Below the pieces are notes generated by a model. It was not told the DNA's origin and made no database searches. It saw only the letters and a program-made list of their open reading frames with translations. This document shows positions 1 to 10,521 of a DNA stretch of 64,000 nt, piece by piece. Where the stretch lies: assembly GCA_002077065.1 (NCBI GenBank), contig NAJO01000005.1, positions 806,001-870,000 on the forward strand, written 5' to 3'. The position numbers were made by a program, and so were the translations under genes. Within the stretch, counting starts at the first letter, position 1; each line of letters begins with the position of its first letter. This DNA comes from Cryoendolithus antarcticus. Its lineage: Eukaryota; Ascomycota; Dothideomycetes; Cladosporiales; Cladosporiaceae.

Positions 1-602
1 TCGTCGCAGGAAGTGTTGGCCCTTATGGTGCCTACCTAGCTGATGGCTCTGAATACCGAGGAGACTATAAGGTCTCTGCGCAGGCACTTGCTGATTTCCA
101 TCGACCCCGGATACATGCGCTACTGGATGCTGGAGCGGACTTACTTGCTATTGAGACCATCCCAAGTCTACAGGAGGTCAAAGTGCTGCTCGAGCTTTTG
201 CGCGATGAGTTCCCTTCCTGCATCGCGTGGCTGAGTTGCACCTTACGCGATGCAGAGCATCTCAGTGATGGCACATCCATACTTCATGTACTGGAAGCCG
301 TCCATAGCAGCAACGCGATGCAACCACAGATTGTGGCGTTTGGCATCAACTGCATACCGCCAGATCTGGTGACGCCGTGTCTAAAGTTATCACACGCAGC
401 GACAGAATTGCCACTGCTGTGCTACCCGAACTCTGGCGAAGTGTACGTTGCGAAGGACCATGCATGGACGGGCAGCGGAAGCAACACAAGTCTTCGTGAT
501 CAGATGCTGGACTTCAAAGCTGCTGGTGCGCAGCTTATAGGTGGGTGCTGCAGGACTACACCTGCAGATATTCGAGCGGTGGCCGATGCGCTACATAACT
601 AA
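1..602 (+). CDS. Homocysteine S-methyltransferase, 3' part (5' end outside window)
   Basis: The frame is open from base 3 to a stop at 600-602, giving about 199 C-terminal residues. It should methylate homocysteine to methionine using S-methylmethionine or S-adenosylmethionine in the cytosol. The fragment shows the barrel signature GSVGPYGA near its start, the strand DLLAIETIPS, a conserved FGINC segment that supplies one zinc Cys, and the closing GGCCRTTP motif that supplies the other two. The start codon and N-terminal third lie upstream of the window. The gene converges with homogentisate dioxygenase. I cannot say whether it is the Mht1- or Sam4-like paralogue, but the family assignment is firm. 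Confidence 0.9.
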   Translation, partial: VAGSVGPYGAYLADGSEYRGDYKVSAQALADFHRPRIHALLDAGADLLAIETIPSLQEVKVLLELLRDEFPSCIAWLSCTLRDAEHLSDGTSILHVLEAVHSSNAMQPQIVAFGINCIPPDLVTPCLKLSHAATELPLLCYPNSGEVYVAKDHAWTGSGSNTSLRDQMLDFKAAGAQLIGGCCRTTPADIRAVADALHN

Positions 603-910
603 TAGAAATATGTACACCATGAAGATCATGCAGGGCTGCCAGCTCATCCGCAAGCGCAGCCTTGCCTCGAGAAATCTGGCTGCTCCGAATGCGAGCATCG
701 CCCACAGTAGTCATACAAGCGTGGCTACGGAAGTGAGCAGTCTTCCTTTGCGACCTCGGGATGTCATAATGGAAAGCATCTATCCCGACAAGTCACATTT
801 GCCTCTCACCCGCACTGCATGCCACATACATTATTGTGAGTGCGATGTTCGCAGCAGAAGAGAGTCTATGGCTTTTTGGAGAGGCGTAGGAATGCGCACA
901 GCCCCTACTC
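603..910. other. Convergent 3' intergenic spacer
   Basis: This 308 bp separates the stop codons of the methyltransferase (plus) and homogentisate dioxygenase (minus). It presumably holds both 3' untranslated regions. I see no gene, repeat or RNA structure. Confidence 0.6.
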
Positions 911-2344
911 TCACTGATCACCAGAAGACCCAGTCAAGTAGTCAGTTGCCTCCACTCTCCTGTGCCCCTTCGTCCCGTTCACGTTCCCTCCTTCCTCTGG
1001 CCTCCGGAACCTCGCCTTCAACGGCTCCCAACTCTCTGCATTATAGCCCTCCTGCAACTTCCTACAAGTCTTCAGCCCCCAATCAGTAACACCGACCATG
1101 AAGCAACTCTCAAACATGAACGCCATGCTCCCTTCACCAACTTTCACAGGCTTCAACTCCGCTGCTGAAGCCTTCTCATGGGTAACCGCATCCGGCCCAT
1201 GGCCCGACATGACGTTATGCAGACTCGCTCCGCCGGGTTGGAAGCCACCGCCGGTCTTGGCGTCGTACTGGCCTCCGATGAGACCCATGAACTCGCTCAT
1301 TGTATTACGGTGGTACCATGGCGGGCGGAAGGTGTCCTCTGCTACCAGCCAGCGCGGCGGAAAGATGACGAAGTCGGCTACGGCTGTACCCGCGTGGTCG
1401 CTTGGTGCGGTCAAGACGGTGAAGATACTCGGATCGGGATGATCGTAGCTGATCGAGCCCATCGTATTGAACCGTCCGAGATCGTACTTGTAGGGGTAGT
1501 AATTTCCATGCCAAGCCACCACGTCGAAAGGAGTGTGGGTTTGAGTAGCGGCGAAGAGATCACCGGCGAATTTGGACAGGAGCGTGTAGGTTGTGCTGCC
1601 CGAGTGGTCTTCGTCAAAGGCTGCGATCGGGGCTTGGAAGTCTCGGGAATTCGCTAGGGCATTGCTACCCATAGGCCCCAATTCGGGAAGCTGGAAGTGC
1701 CCTTGGTATAGCTCGCAGATATAGCCTCTCGCCGGACCAGATGGAAGTGTTACCCGGTAACGTATTCCGCGTGGTATAACGCATACCTCATTCGGACGGA
1801 CCAGGAGATGACCGAATTCAGTCTGGATATCTAGAACACCGTGTTGCGGCACAATCAGGAAGTCGCCATCAGCACTGTAAAACGCTTCGTGAGGGTCCAT
1901 GTCCTTTCCTACGGCGAAGATGTAGATCCCTAGCCCAGACTTCATTGCCGGATCACCCGCTCCAGCGAGGAGATGCAAGCTGTGCACCCAATCTACACCC
2001 TCGTCTAGATCGAACGGATCCCATCGCAGCTGGTTCGGAATCTGGTGAATTCGCTCATGAGGCTTGTTTTCGGGATTCGTGTTGTAAGTCGCACTCTCCC
2101 GGGGACTGAAGTCAGAGTGTGATGATGCCGGAAGTATACGGTAGAGCCATGTCTGTTGGTTCTCATTCCGTGGGGCAGTGAAAGCAGTGCCGCTCAGCTT
2201 CTCGTTGTAGAGCCCGAGAGGTGCTTTTTGAGGGTTGTTGGCGCCGATCGGCAGGGCGCCAGGAACGGCTTCAGTTTCGTGGTATGCATTGAAGCCGTTC
2301 TGGTAGGTGTACTTTTCCGGAATGTCGAAGGCTGTCACAGGCAT
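911..2344 (-). CDS. hmgA: Homogentisate 1,2-dioxygenase
   Basis: This uninterrupted 477-residue frame starts at the ATG at 2344. The enzyme opens the ring of homogentisate to maleylacetoacetate, the central step of phenylalanine, tyrosine and phenylacetate breakdown. The Fe(II) site is complete: in the conserved [12 protein letters not shown] segment His345 and Glu351, and in [12 protein letters not shown]is382, correspond to human His335, Glu341 and His371. The length is close to the usual 440-480. It is divergent from fumarylacetoacetase across 649 bp, so the two probably share a promoter, as clustered genes of this pathway do in Aspergillus. No intron is needed to explain the frame. Identification is very secure. 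Confidence 0.97.
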   Translation of the reverse strand: MPVTAFDIPEKYTYQNGFNAYHETEAVPGALPIGANNPQKAPLGLYNEKLSGTAFTAPRNENQQTWLYRILPASSHSDFSPRESATYNTNPENKPHERIHQIPNQLRWDPFDLDEGVDWVHSLHLLAGAGDPAMKSGLGIYIFAVGKDMDPHEAFYSADGDFLIVPQHGVLDIQTEFGHLLVRPNEVCVIPRGIRYRVTLPSGPARGYICELYQGHFQLPELGPMGSNALANSRDFQAPIAAFDEDHSGSTTYTLLSKFAGDLFAATQTHTPFDVVAWHGNYYPYKYDLGRFNTMGSISYDHPDPSIFTVLTAPSDHAGTAVADFVIFPPRWLVAEDTFRPPWYHRNTMSEFMGLIGGQYDAKTGGGFQPGGASLHNVMSGHGPDAVTHEKASAAELKPVKVGEGSMAFMFESCFMVGVTDWGLKTCRKLQEGYNAESWEPLKARFRRPEEGGNVNGTKGHRRVEATDYLTGSSGDQ

Positions 2345-2993
2345 CTTTGCAGAGAGTCAAAAACGAATGGAAGAATGATGCTACGCCGAGGAGAGCAGAA
2401 ATCTCGATTCATGTGGTCGTAAGCTCTATTGGACCGGTAGTATACTCTACCTCACGGACTAGCCATAACACAATCAAATAGGAAAGCTCAATGTGTATAC
2501 CAGATCGTTCACCATCTGTTCAAAGCCTGGAGAGATTCATTCACCAATGCGCATACCTTCCGTCATCCCGCGCGCCGGACGTTTCTCGTCCGCTGTCCGT
2601 GTTTGCGGTGGCAATCCGCCCTAGGGTTCATGCTCAATGCTGTGGGTTCGAAGTACAGTAGCATCATGCAGCTCCTTCACTCCGCGATCTGATTTGAGAC
2701 CCCACTTCCCCGCAAGCGGAAGACATCCGCAGTATTTTTACATGCCCACTGTACGTGCATGTGATGCGCAGTCTGGCTAGCCACGACAAGCTTCAGTGGA
2801 GCGATATGTGTGCCTGTCCAGATTTGGTACGAGTGGGCTGACACAGGGGAGCTGTATCAAAGCTTGCCAGTTGACCTCACCAGCTGTCAGTATGTAGGCT
2901 ACGCGAAGTAGTGACCATGAACAGTGCGGTAGTGCTCCAACTGCTGCACAACATAACTTTGTAACAGCGCCCATTACCATCTCACTGATCAGC
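2345..2993. promoter_or_regulatory. Divergent promoter of hmgA and fahA
   Basis: This 649 bp lies between the two ATGs and must carry both upstream regions. No open frame here looks coding. No strong repeat is seen. Co-induction by phenylalanine or phenylacetate is inferred from the pathway, not from a recognised binding site. Confidence 0.55.
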
Positions 2994-4280
2994 ATGGCAC
3001 CGCTTCGCAGCTGGCTTCCGATTGATCCGCGCTCTCACTTCTCGCTCCACAACATCCCCTTCGGCATCATCTCGACCAGTGCGGACAGCAAACCTTGCCC
3101 TGCCATTGCAATCGGCGACCATGCTCTCGACTTGCGTGCGTTCACCGCAGGCAATGGATTTGCAGCGCTCTCAACCATACAGCCGCATCAGTCAGTCTTC
3201 TCGGAATCGACTCTGAATGCCTTTGCGGCTCTCGGCCGACCCCTTCATAAAGTCGTCCGGGAGTACTTGCAGAGCGTGCTGCTCAAGGATGGGCCATTCC
3301 CGGATGTTCTCGAGAAGAACGAGAAGCTTCGTCAAAGCGCTCTCCTTCCACTCGAGGACTGTGACACGCACCTCCCGCTTCGCATAGGCGACTACACGGA
3401 CTTCTACGCTGGACTGCACCACGCTCACAATGTAGGCGTCCTGTTCCGTGGCCCGCAGAACGCCTTACAGAAGAACTATAAGCACTTGCCCGTGGGTTAT
3501 CACGGCCGAGCATCGAGTGTGGTCGTGAGCGGAACGCCTATCCAGCGGCCAAGGGGTCAGATCTTGGTAGATCCAGAGAAGGGTCCCGAGCTCAGTCCCT
3601 GCCGTAAGCTAGACTTCGAGCTCGAGCTGGGATGCTTTGTCTGCGCTTCGTCTGATCTCGGCGAATCGATTGCTGTCGACGATGCGCCTGATTACCTCTT
3701 CGGCATCGTTTTGATGAACGACTGGTCCGCTCGAGATATCCAGGCGTGGGAGTACGTGCCTCTCGGTCCCTTCAACAGCAAGAACTTCGGTACCACAGTC
3801 TCGCCATGGGTAGTATTGATGGACGCACTGGAGCCTTTTGCCGCGGATGGTATCGAGAACGACGTCCCTTCCCTTCCCTATCTCGACGAGAGAGGACGGA
3901 AATCGAATTTTGCCATTGATCTCACTGTGACCTTGAGGACAGCTTCCGGGCTGACCTCGACGTTGACGAAGACGTCGGCTCGGAATCTGCTGTTCTCATT
4001 CCCACAGATGCTGGCTCATCATACCGTAGGTGGCTGTCCGTTCAACGTTGGTGATTTATTGGGTAGTGGAACCATCTCTGGCAAGGGCAAGGATGAGAAG
4101 GGATGTTTGCTCGAGCGCAGTGACAATGGGAAGATCGAGGTTGAGCTCGAGGGCGGCGAAAGGCGCCTGTTTCTGGAAGACGGAGATACGCTTACCTTGA
4201 GTGGTGTGTGTGGACAAGGCGATGGTGCTCTGGTCGGATTTGGTGAGTGCACTGGGACTATTGTTGAAGCAGTCAGATAG
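2994..4280 (+). CDS. fahA: Fumarylacetoacetase
   Basis: This is a 428-residue single-exon enzyme, close to the usual 415-430. It hydrolyses fumarylacetoacetate to fumarate and acetoacetate, the last step of the homogentisate route. The N-terminal SH3-like part is followed by the metal-dependent hydrolase fold. Visible signatures are TDFYAG (a metal Asp at about residue 136), the His-rich HHAHNVG segment, PVGYHGRASSVVVSG, the ELEL acidic pair and LMNDWSARDIQ with a further ligand Asp. The ATG at 2994 begins a normal N terminus (MAPLRSWLPID). It is divergent from hmgA and followed in the same direction by the CYP504 gene. Identification is very secure. Confidence 0.97.
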   Translation: MAPLRSWLPIDPRSHFSLHNIPFGIISTSADSKPCPAIAIGDHALDLRAFTAGNGFAALSTIQPHQSVFSESTLNAFAALGRPLHKVVREYLQSVLLKDGPFPDVLEKNEKLRQSALLPLEDCDTHLPLRIGDYTDFYAGLHHAHNVGVLFRGPQNALQKNYKHLPVGYHGRASSVVVSGTPIQRPRGQILVDPEKGPELSPCRKLDFELELGCFVCASSDLGESIAVDDAPDYLFGIVLMNDWSARDIQAWEYVPLGPFNSKNFGTTVSPWVVLMDALEPFAADGIENDVPSLPYLDERGRKSNFAIDLTVTLRTASGLTSTLTKTSARNLLFSFPQMLAHHTVGGCPFNVGDLLGSGTISGKGKDEKGCLLERSDNGKIEVELEGGERRLFLEDGDTLTLSGVCGQGDGALVGFGECTGTIVEAVR

Positions 4281-4717
4281 CCTCAGAGCCAGCTCGAGGT
4301 ACTCAACGAAAGCGGTAGAAGTAGCTTCAGCCAGCAACTCAATTTCACTGGCCGTATACTGTAGTCGTAGCAAGCGTCGCGAGCGCTGATGAACATGGTT
4401 ACATGTACTGATTGTGTACGCGCACTGTAGTAGACGCGATTGCTCCTTGGGGGTCAGTGGAGCGGAACTTTTTCCGCAGCCAAAAAGGAACGGCACCGCT
4501 TCCCCTCTTCCACACACTCCAGTGAGGTATCTGGTTCCGTCGGCCTTACACCCAGACTCCATTGCGGGTGTTCTGCCGCAGGTAAGCTCACCTTTAGTGC
4601 TGTCATACAAGAGCACTTTGCCTCTTGTCGACGAAGCGTAAGTCCCTCCAGCTGGCATCTATACCCCTTCGTCTCATTGTCCACTCTCCGACTTGAAGGC
4701 GAGACTATTTCGCACAC
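4281..4717. other. Spacer between fahA and the P450 gene
   Basis: This 437 bp holds the fahA 3' end and the P450 promoter. No coding frame, repeat or RNA gene is convincing here. Confidence 0.5.
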
Positions 4718-6386
4718 ATGGCGCAGTCTAAAGAGCCGCAAGGCATCGTAGCGCTTTTGCTACAGCCCCAAGTTCTTCCTTTCTTCCTCATAGCTCTAGT
4801 GTACACAGCCATCAAGCTACTTGATAAAACAGACGTCCCCAAGATCAAAAACCTCCCTGAGATTCCCGGTCTACCCATACTCGGTAGCCTGCGGGAGCTC
4901 GGCGACAACCACGCAGCTAACGCAGCACGACTGGCCAAGAAGTATGGTCCAGTGTTTCAAAGTCGCCTAGGCAACAAGAGAGTGGTCTGGGCGAACACTT
5001 TCGACAGCGTTAGGGAACTCTGGATCGGCCAGCAGAGCGCCTTGATCAGCAGACCGACGCTGCACACCTTCCACAGTGTGGTCAGCTCTAGCGAGGGCTT
5101 CACAATTGGCACGTCGCCATGGGACGAGAGTTGCAAGGCCCGGCGAAAGGCTGCTGCCACTGCTCTAAACCGACCAGCAGTGCAGAGCTACATGCCTATC
5201 GTCGATTACGAGTGCACGAAAAGTCTCAAGGAAATGCTGGTTGATAGCAAGGATGGGACTGTGGATGTCGATCCCACGCTGTACTTCGCGCGATTCGCTC
5301 TTTCGACATCGTTGACCCTTAACTACGGCATCAAGATTGAGGGCAACGTCGATGATGGCCTCCTTAAGGAGATAACGTTGGTGGAAAGGCAGATCGGCAA
5401 CTTCCGGTCGACTGCATCGAATTGGGCTGACTATGTGCCTTTGCTACGGCTAATGCCAGGAGGCAACAACAAGGCTTTGGAGTACAAGAAGCGTCGCGCC
5501 TACTATATGTACAAATTACTGGATATGCTGAAGGAGAAGATGAAGGAGGGTACCGACGCTCCTTGCATCGTCGGTAATGTACTAAAGGATCCTGAAGCGA
5601 AGCTATCAGATGGTGAGTGCGACTGTGATTCCCTGTAACTTGCACCAGTACCATACTGACAAATCGACAGCCGAAGTGATGTCAATCTCCCTCAGCATGG
5701 TATCTGCCGGTCTCGATACCGTACCCGGCAATCTCATCATGTGTATCGCATACCTCGCATCCGAGCGGGGTCAAGACATGCAGGCACGCGCGCTCGACGA
5801 GATCAACAAAGTTTACCCGAACAACGACGCCTGGGAGCGATGCCTGACCGAGGAGAAAGTTCCCTACATCACTGCCATGGTCAAAGAAACCCTGCGATTC
5901 TGGTCCGTCATCCCCGTGTGTCTTCCTCGGAAGAACATCAAGGACATCAAGTACGGCAACGCCATCATACCAGCCGGCACAAGTTTTTACATGAACGCCT
6001 ACGGCGCGCACTACGACGACACGCACTTCAAATCGCCGCATGACTTCAACCCGGACCGCTACATCGCCGACGACAGCGTTGACGATGCTTCGGCGACAAG
6101 AGGCACACCTCATTACGGCTACGGCGCCGGCTCGAGAATGTGCATTGGCGTCCATCTCGCGAACAGGGAGCTGTACACTGCGTTTCTACGCATGATTGTG
6201 GCGTTCGAGATCTTACCGGCCAGGGACCCGAAGCAGCGGCCAATTTTGGACGCCTTCGGGTGCAACAAAATGCCAAATGGTCTTACGAGCGATCCCAAGC
6301 CTTTTGCCATTGGATTGAAGGTCAGAGACCAGGCGATGGTTGATAAGTGGATTGCTGATAGCGAGGAGAGGACGAAAGAGCTCTGA
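4718..6386 (+). CDS. Cytochrome P450, CYP504 type (phenylacetate or hydroxyphenylacetate hydroxylase)
   Basis: Two exons (4718-5612 and 5671-6386) joined over a 58-nt GTGAGT..CAG intron give 536 residues. A membrane anchor lies near residues 15-33, followed by a Pro-rich hinge (LPEIPGLPILGS). The oxygen-binding helix reads SAGLDTV, the ExxR helix KETLRF, and the heme loop YGAGSRMCIG with the ligand Cys at about residue 456. The segment TIGTSPWDESCKARRK is characteristic of the CYP504 enzymes PhacA and PhacB of Aspergillus nidulans as I remember them. These hydroxylate phenylacetate or 3-/4-hydroxyphenylacetate and so lead to homogentisate. Its place next to hmgA and fahA fits that role. I cannot decide between 2- and 6-hydroxylation. 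Confidence 0.87.
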
Positions 6387-7808
6387 GATATCTGCGCGAA
6401 TTTCTGACTATCTAGCTGTACCGCGTGTAAGCTGAACCTGGATCTAGTCATTAGCATCAATCACGGCTCACGTCGTAACGAATGCTTTCGTAGTCTATCC
6501 GTCCGGCCGACACGGACCGTACTGCAGATGTCTATCATCGACTTGCGTATTTCTTCACGTTTCGTACATTTCACTCTGTATCAGGTCATGATGGCTGGCC
6601 AACTTGAAATCGCCCATGCATCTGGATAACACTTCATTCCGTGTTGATGGACGGCCAGAAGCTAAGAAAGGGAGCACGAGACTCGAACTCTTCACCTCTG
6701 AGCACTTCATCCGATCTAGGCAGCAAAAGGGAAGGAGTGCAAGCACTGTAGGTGCCGGAGCCCATGAACCTGGCGAGCCAGTCACGGACCTCCCGGATTG
6801 ATTGGTTGTAGCTATCTTCCCTGGTAATGTCTCCGATAGAATCGAATATATAGACCATTCCCCAAAGTGATGGCGCTGTGGCGTGGCAAAGCAGAAGTGC
6901 AGTATGACTCCACCGCCTTCGAACCCGCGACCTGCGGGTGACTCAGAGGCCGCAAACGGCGCAAAAGGGAAGGAGTGCTGCAGTCACTGTGGATGCCCGC
7001 CGTCTTACGCACGGTGTTGCTGGCTGCGATGGGCGACATATTTGGTGTTCGCTGACTTCCCTGGGAGATCCAGTCGCATGCTGTGGTTATATAGACTCAC
7101 TCAGTCGCTCGGCCCTGCTCATGTGTCGGGCGCCTGTCGAGCTCCACGCAACTCGCAGCGCCTTACAGTCGTAGCAATGAGCATGTTATTTCAAGCATCA
7201 ACACCGCGTGTCATACTCAAAATTGCAACGCTCGCCGTGTTGCTGTTCGACACCGCGCCGTAGTACACAGCTTGACAGCGCCGCGTTTGACCGCGCGACC
7301 TGCGCATGAGGCAAAAGCAGCAAACGGGCTACAAGGGAAGGAGTGCTGCAGTCACTGTGGGCGTCCACGCCTACCAGGCTTCCACTGGCCTCCTGGTGGT
7401 AGCGGACCATACTGTATTGTGTTCGCTGACTTCCCTAGGATGATGATGCAGTAGAGGAAGGCATTATGTACCTGTCATCAAGTCGGATGCCTGCTTGCCG
7501 GCGCGAGGGAGTGAATATGCGAGTACTGGCTCGTCACTCTCGACAGGTCAATGAGTTGGAATAGAGATCATCTCGTTCTCTCAAAGAACGGTAGGTCAAG
7601 GTACATTGTTGCAGGTGCGCGTGTGGAAGTCGTCGTGCACAAATAGATAGCATGCACAACTTTGTAGTGCATAAATCCTGCCCGCCTCACCTCCGCGTAC
7701 ACAGCAGGCAGCTCACCCCAGTCAATACCTACCACACATCTCCGACCCCAGCGATACAGTGCGCACCTGGCGGATTGCTCGTCGCCTGTATATGGTGCAG
7801 TCGCCGCC
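6387..7808. other. Intergenic region carrying a diverged repeat family
   Basis: No gene is supported between the P450 and VPS26. Most of 6655-7445 is occupied by the three repeat copies described separately. 7450-7808 shows nothing beyond the VPS26 promoter. Confidence 0.5.
6655..7445 (-). repeat. Three diverged copies of a tRNA-like (SINE-like) repeat
   Basis: Copies lie at about 6655-6860, 6895-7110 and 7270-7445. Each contains a block related to AAGGGAAGGAGTGC (6728, 6966 and 7333) and, about 100 bp later, a CTTCCCT block (about 6816, 7055 and 7430). The last two copies share 28 identical bases at 6966-6993 and 7333-7360, and GTTCGCTGACTTCCCT. On the minus strand the first two copies carry pol III B-box-like sequences: GAGTTCGAGTCTC (6678-6690) and GGGTTCGAAGGC (6915-6926). 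The third is degenerate. No copy folds into an intact tRNA. A tRNA-derived short interspersed element is my inference. Confidence 0.45.
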
Positions 7809-8747
7809 ATGTCCCTCTTCTCCTTCTCCACACCTCTCGACATCGACATAGTCCTTCAAGACACCGACGACCGCCCCACCGTCGATGTCAAACTCGACAA
7901 GACCCGGCGCGAAAAGGCGCCTCTTTACCTTGATGGCGAGACAGTGAAAGGTGCCGTCACTATCCGGCCCAAAGATGGCAAGCGACTGGAGCATACTGGC
8001 ATTAAGGTGCAATTCGTGGGAACGATAGAGATGTTCTTCGACCGCAGCACGCATCATGAGTTCCTGAGCTTGCAGACCGAGCTCGCAAGTCCAGGCGAGC
8101 TGCAGCATCCGGTGACACTGCCTTTCGCGTTCAAGAATGTGGAGAAGATGTACGAGAGCTATCACGGCATCAACGTCAGATTACGCTACTTCCTCCGCGT
8201 CACAGTGAGTAGACGCATGGCAGATGTCGTGCGGGAGAAGGACTTGTGGGTGTACTCGTACAGACAGCCACCGGAAAGTAACAGCGTCATCAAGATGGAC
8301 GTCGGAATTGAGGACTGCCTGCACATCGAGTTCGAGTACTCGAAGAGCAAGTACCACCTGAAAGACGTGATTGTCGGCCGGATATACTTCCTCCTTGTCC
8401 GGCTGAAGATAAAACACATGGAACTCTCTATTATCCGGCGCGAGACTACCGGAGTACCACCTAACCAGTACAACGAATCTGAGACTCTTGTGCGCTTCGA
8501 AATCATGGACGGCTCGCCATCGCGTGGAGAGACGATACCCATCCGCCTCTTTCTCGGTGGCTTTGACTTGACGCCAACATTCAGAGATGTGAACAAGAAG
8601 TACAGTACGAGGTACTACCTGTCGCTTGTACTGATCGATGAGGATGCAAGGCGGTACTTCAAGCAGAGCGAGATTGTACTTTACCGGCAAGCGCCGGAGA
8701 ACAGCGAACTTGCGCAACGGCAGGCAAAGGAGATTCAGGCAAGCTAG
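7809..8747 (+). CDS. VPS26: Retromer subunit VPS26
   Basis: This is a 312-residue single-exon arrestin-fold protein. As part of the Vps26-Vps35-Vps29 core, retromer recycles cargo receptors such as Vps10 from endosomes to the Golgi. Family signatures include the start MSLFSFSTPLDIDI, the segment RREKAPLYLDGETVKG, IKVQFVGTIE, YESYHGINVRLRYF, and the C-terminal block RYFKQSEIVLYRQ. The length agrees with about 300-330 in other eukaryotes. The ATG at 7809 is the only sensible start. A small Ser-rich frame follows 126 bp downstream; known VPS26 proteins end about here, so I keep it separate. Confidence 0.96.
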   Translation: MSLFSFSTPLDIDIVLQDTDDRPTVDVKLDKTRREKAPLYLDGETVKGAVTIRPKDGKRLEHTGIKVQFVGTIEMFFDRSTHHEFLSLQTELASPGELQHPVTLPFAFKNVEKMYESYHGINVRLRYFLRVTVSRRMADVVREKDLWVYSYRQPPESNSVIKMDVGIEDCLHIEFEYSKSKYHLKDVIVGRIYFLLVRLKIKHMELSIIRRETTGVPPNQYNESETLVRFEIMDGSPSRGETIPIRLFLGGFDLTPTFRDVNKKYSTRYYLSLVLIDEDARRYFKQSEIVLYRQAPENSELAQRQAKEIQAS

Positions 8748-8873
8748 GAAGGCGCTAATGAGACACGAGGGCGTTTGGGGTTTGATGCGGATTCGGGGGA
8801 TGGGGGGGAAGAGGGTCATATTGGTGACAGTGCACATGGACAGCACTGCGTAGACGGCGAAGCCAAGCGCAGC

Positions 8874-9290
8874 ATGACCGAATTTGAGAGCGAGACCGCC
8901 GAGTCCGGAGCCGACACGCCACGTGCGAGCATCGATAGCTCTTCCTCGCAAGCACCCGGATTCCAGCGCTACGGTGGCACGGTCAGCTACCCTTCCAGTC
9001 GAACGAACAGCATTACCCGCAAGCACACTCCATATGGCACAGCCAACGGTATCAGCAAAGTCCAAATACCCTCTGCACGAAGCTCAATGAGCTCGGCTCG
9101 CACGGCGCCCTCGACGCCGAAGGGTGACTGGGATGAGCTACTATCTGCGGGCTCCAAGAAGAAGACTCTGCTGGATCTGCAACGAGATGCATTGCCTATC
9201 CCGGAGGATGACGTCGGTGCTGGAAATGAGGTGCGGGATGCTGGGAGTGGTGCTGAGGAAGGCGTGGCGGGTGATCGGAGGACGTGGTAG
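8874..9290 (+). CDS. Small Ser-rich hypothetical protein
   Basis: This 138-residue frame begins at the ATG at 8874 (MTEFESETAES). It is rich in Ser, Thr and Asp with basic patches and should be largely disordered. A more ordered stretch (GDWDELLSAGSKKKTLLDL) sits near residues 88-106. I recognise no domain, signal peptide or membrane segment. It lies just downstream of VPS26 on the same strand. It could be a separate gene, an alternative 3' extension of VPS26 reached by splicing, or an open untranslated region. Composition suggests coding, but no homology anchors it. Confidence 0.35.
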   Translation: MTEFESETAESGADTPRASIDSSSSQAPGFQRYGGTVSYPSSRTNSITRKHTPYGTANGISKVQIPSARSSMSSARTAPSTPKGDWDELLSAGSKKKTLLDLQRDALPIPEDDVGAGNEVRDAGSGAEEGVAGDRRTW

Positions 9291-9730
9291 CGTGCTAGCA
9301 GAGACCTTGAGAATCAACAGCTGTACACACAAGTCGCTAACTACTTAAGATCAAGGCGCACTGTGGTGTCAAGGTAGCGACCTTACAACTCCTCCCAGAG
9401 CCACAAATCGCTGAACGCCTCATCGTCATGGCTGATTAATATTGCATACCTGCTAGCGTCCACGAGTGAGACAAAAGCTGCACTCATGAAAGTAACAGTA
9501 GAAGCTCCCCACCATGGGGTGGTCGAGAGCGGCGCACGCGAGATAGCGATGTAACTCAGTGCATTCGATCACGTACCGAGTTCTACCATATGATTGCGTT
9601 CACATGGAGGTCGTTGAATATGGCATTGCGTCTACGTCGATGTCCTCAGTGTAGGTGGCGAGGTCTGTAAAGCGCTGCACGGGTTCAGCTGCCACAGAGG
9701 GTGATATGATTGCGTCAAGGATCTGTCGAC
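9291..9730. other. Intergenic spacer
   Basis: This 440 bp lies between the Ser-rich frame and the 3' end of the first orphan gene. I see no gene, RNA or repeat. Confidence 0.5.
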
Positions 9731-10521
9731 TTAATTCGGACCAGCGTCGCGTCGAGACCGGGGTCTCTGCTGATCGTAGGCGGCGGGAGCCAAGTTAGCC
9801 ATGGTGCCTGATGACCTGGACCTTACGCTAGCAGTGTTGCGAGCGCTGGCATGCTGCAGCTGTGGGTATGATGCAAATTGACGTGAATTGGCCGACTGCT
9901 GCGATGTGCTCCTGGCAGATGGGTGCGATGGCCGGGCTATCTTTAGGGGAGACGACTGTGATGCAGATGCCGGCGGCGATGTATCGTACGCAGAGCGAGG
10001 CAGACGAGCGTGCTGTGTGGCGAACGGTGTCTCGGCTAGATGCAGCGAAACATCGGATCCTGACCAGTAGCCAGTGCTGGCAGCGGCACGAGCTAAGTCA
10101 CCATGAAAGGCAGTCTGCACGCCGCGAGCACTTCCATATACTGGACTGATAATGTCATCGAGCAAGCACTCGGTGTCGGACTCGGGGGATGGGGAGCGTG
10201 ATTGACCTCGGTAGTACGCATTCTCGTCTCCCGGTCCATGGTGTTGACAGCCGCTGTCGACAAAGCGTCCTGTGGGTGTAGAGTCGATCGACGACTCACG
10301 GACAACCGGGTGGTCCGTCACTAGGGTGGATGGCGCAGTCGGCGTACTGTTCGAGAACAATTGTCGGGACGAGTATCCGTTCAGGCGCAAGGGTGTCGCG
10401 ACCAAGGTAGCACAGGGAGGAGGTGATGAGTCTGAGAGGGATCAGCGTCTTGTTCATGGCGTACCTGACACAATAGCTTTTGGAACCCACCAGATATGTG
10501 GGTACCTGCAGGTGATGGCAT
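9731..10521 (-). CDS. Orphan Ser/Pro/Arg-rich protein, copy 1 of the duplicated module
   Basis: The long frame has no usable ATG, but a 16-nt first exon (10506-10521, ATG at 10521) joins over a 74-nt intron to 9731-10431. The intron reads GTACCC..CTCTCAG with a GCTGAT branch site. The product has 238 residues and starts MPS, like its 237-residue paralogue at 13768. No known domain is visible. The protein is mostly low-complexity. The shared core contains CLL, SPVY, VQ-AF, an AST-Y-GSD segment and L-TP; both proteins end in QQRPRS plus a basic tail. It is divergent from a C2H2 gene. Function is unknown; the paralogue makes it likely to be a real gene. Confidence 0.65.

Noticed and set aside
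6655..6926. Possible functional tRNA genes on the minus strand
   Set aside because: B-box-like loops are present, but the acceptor stems do not pair and no D or anticodon arm can be placed.
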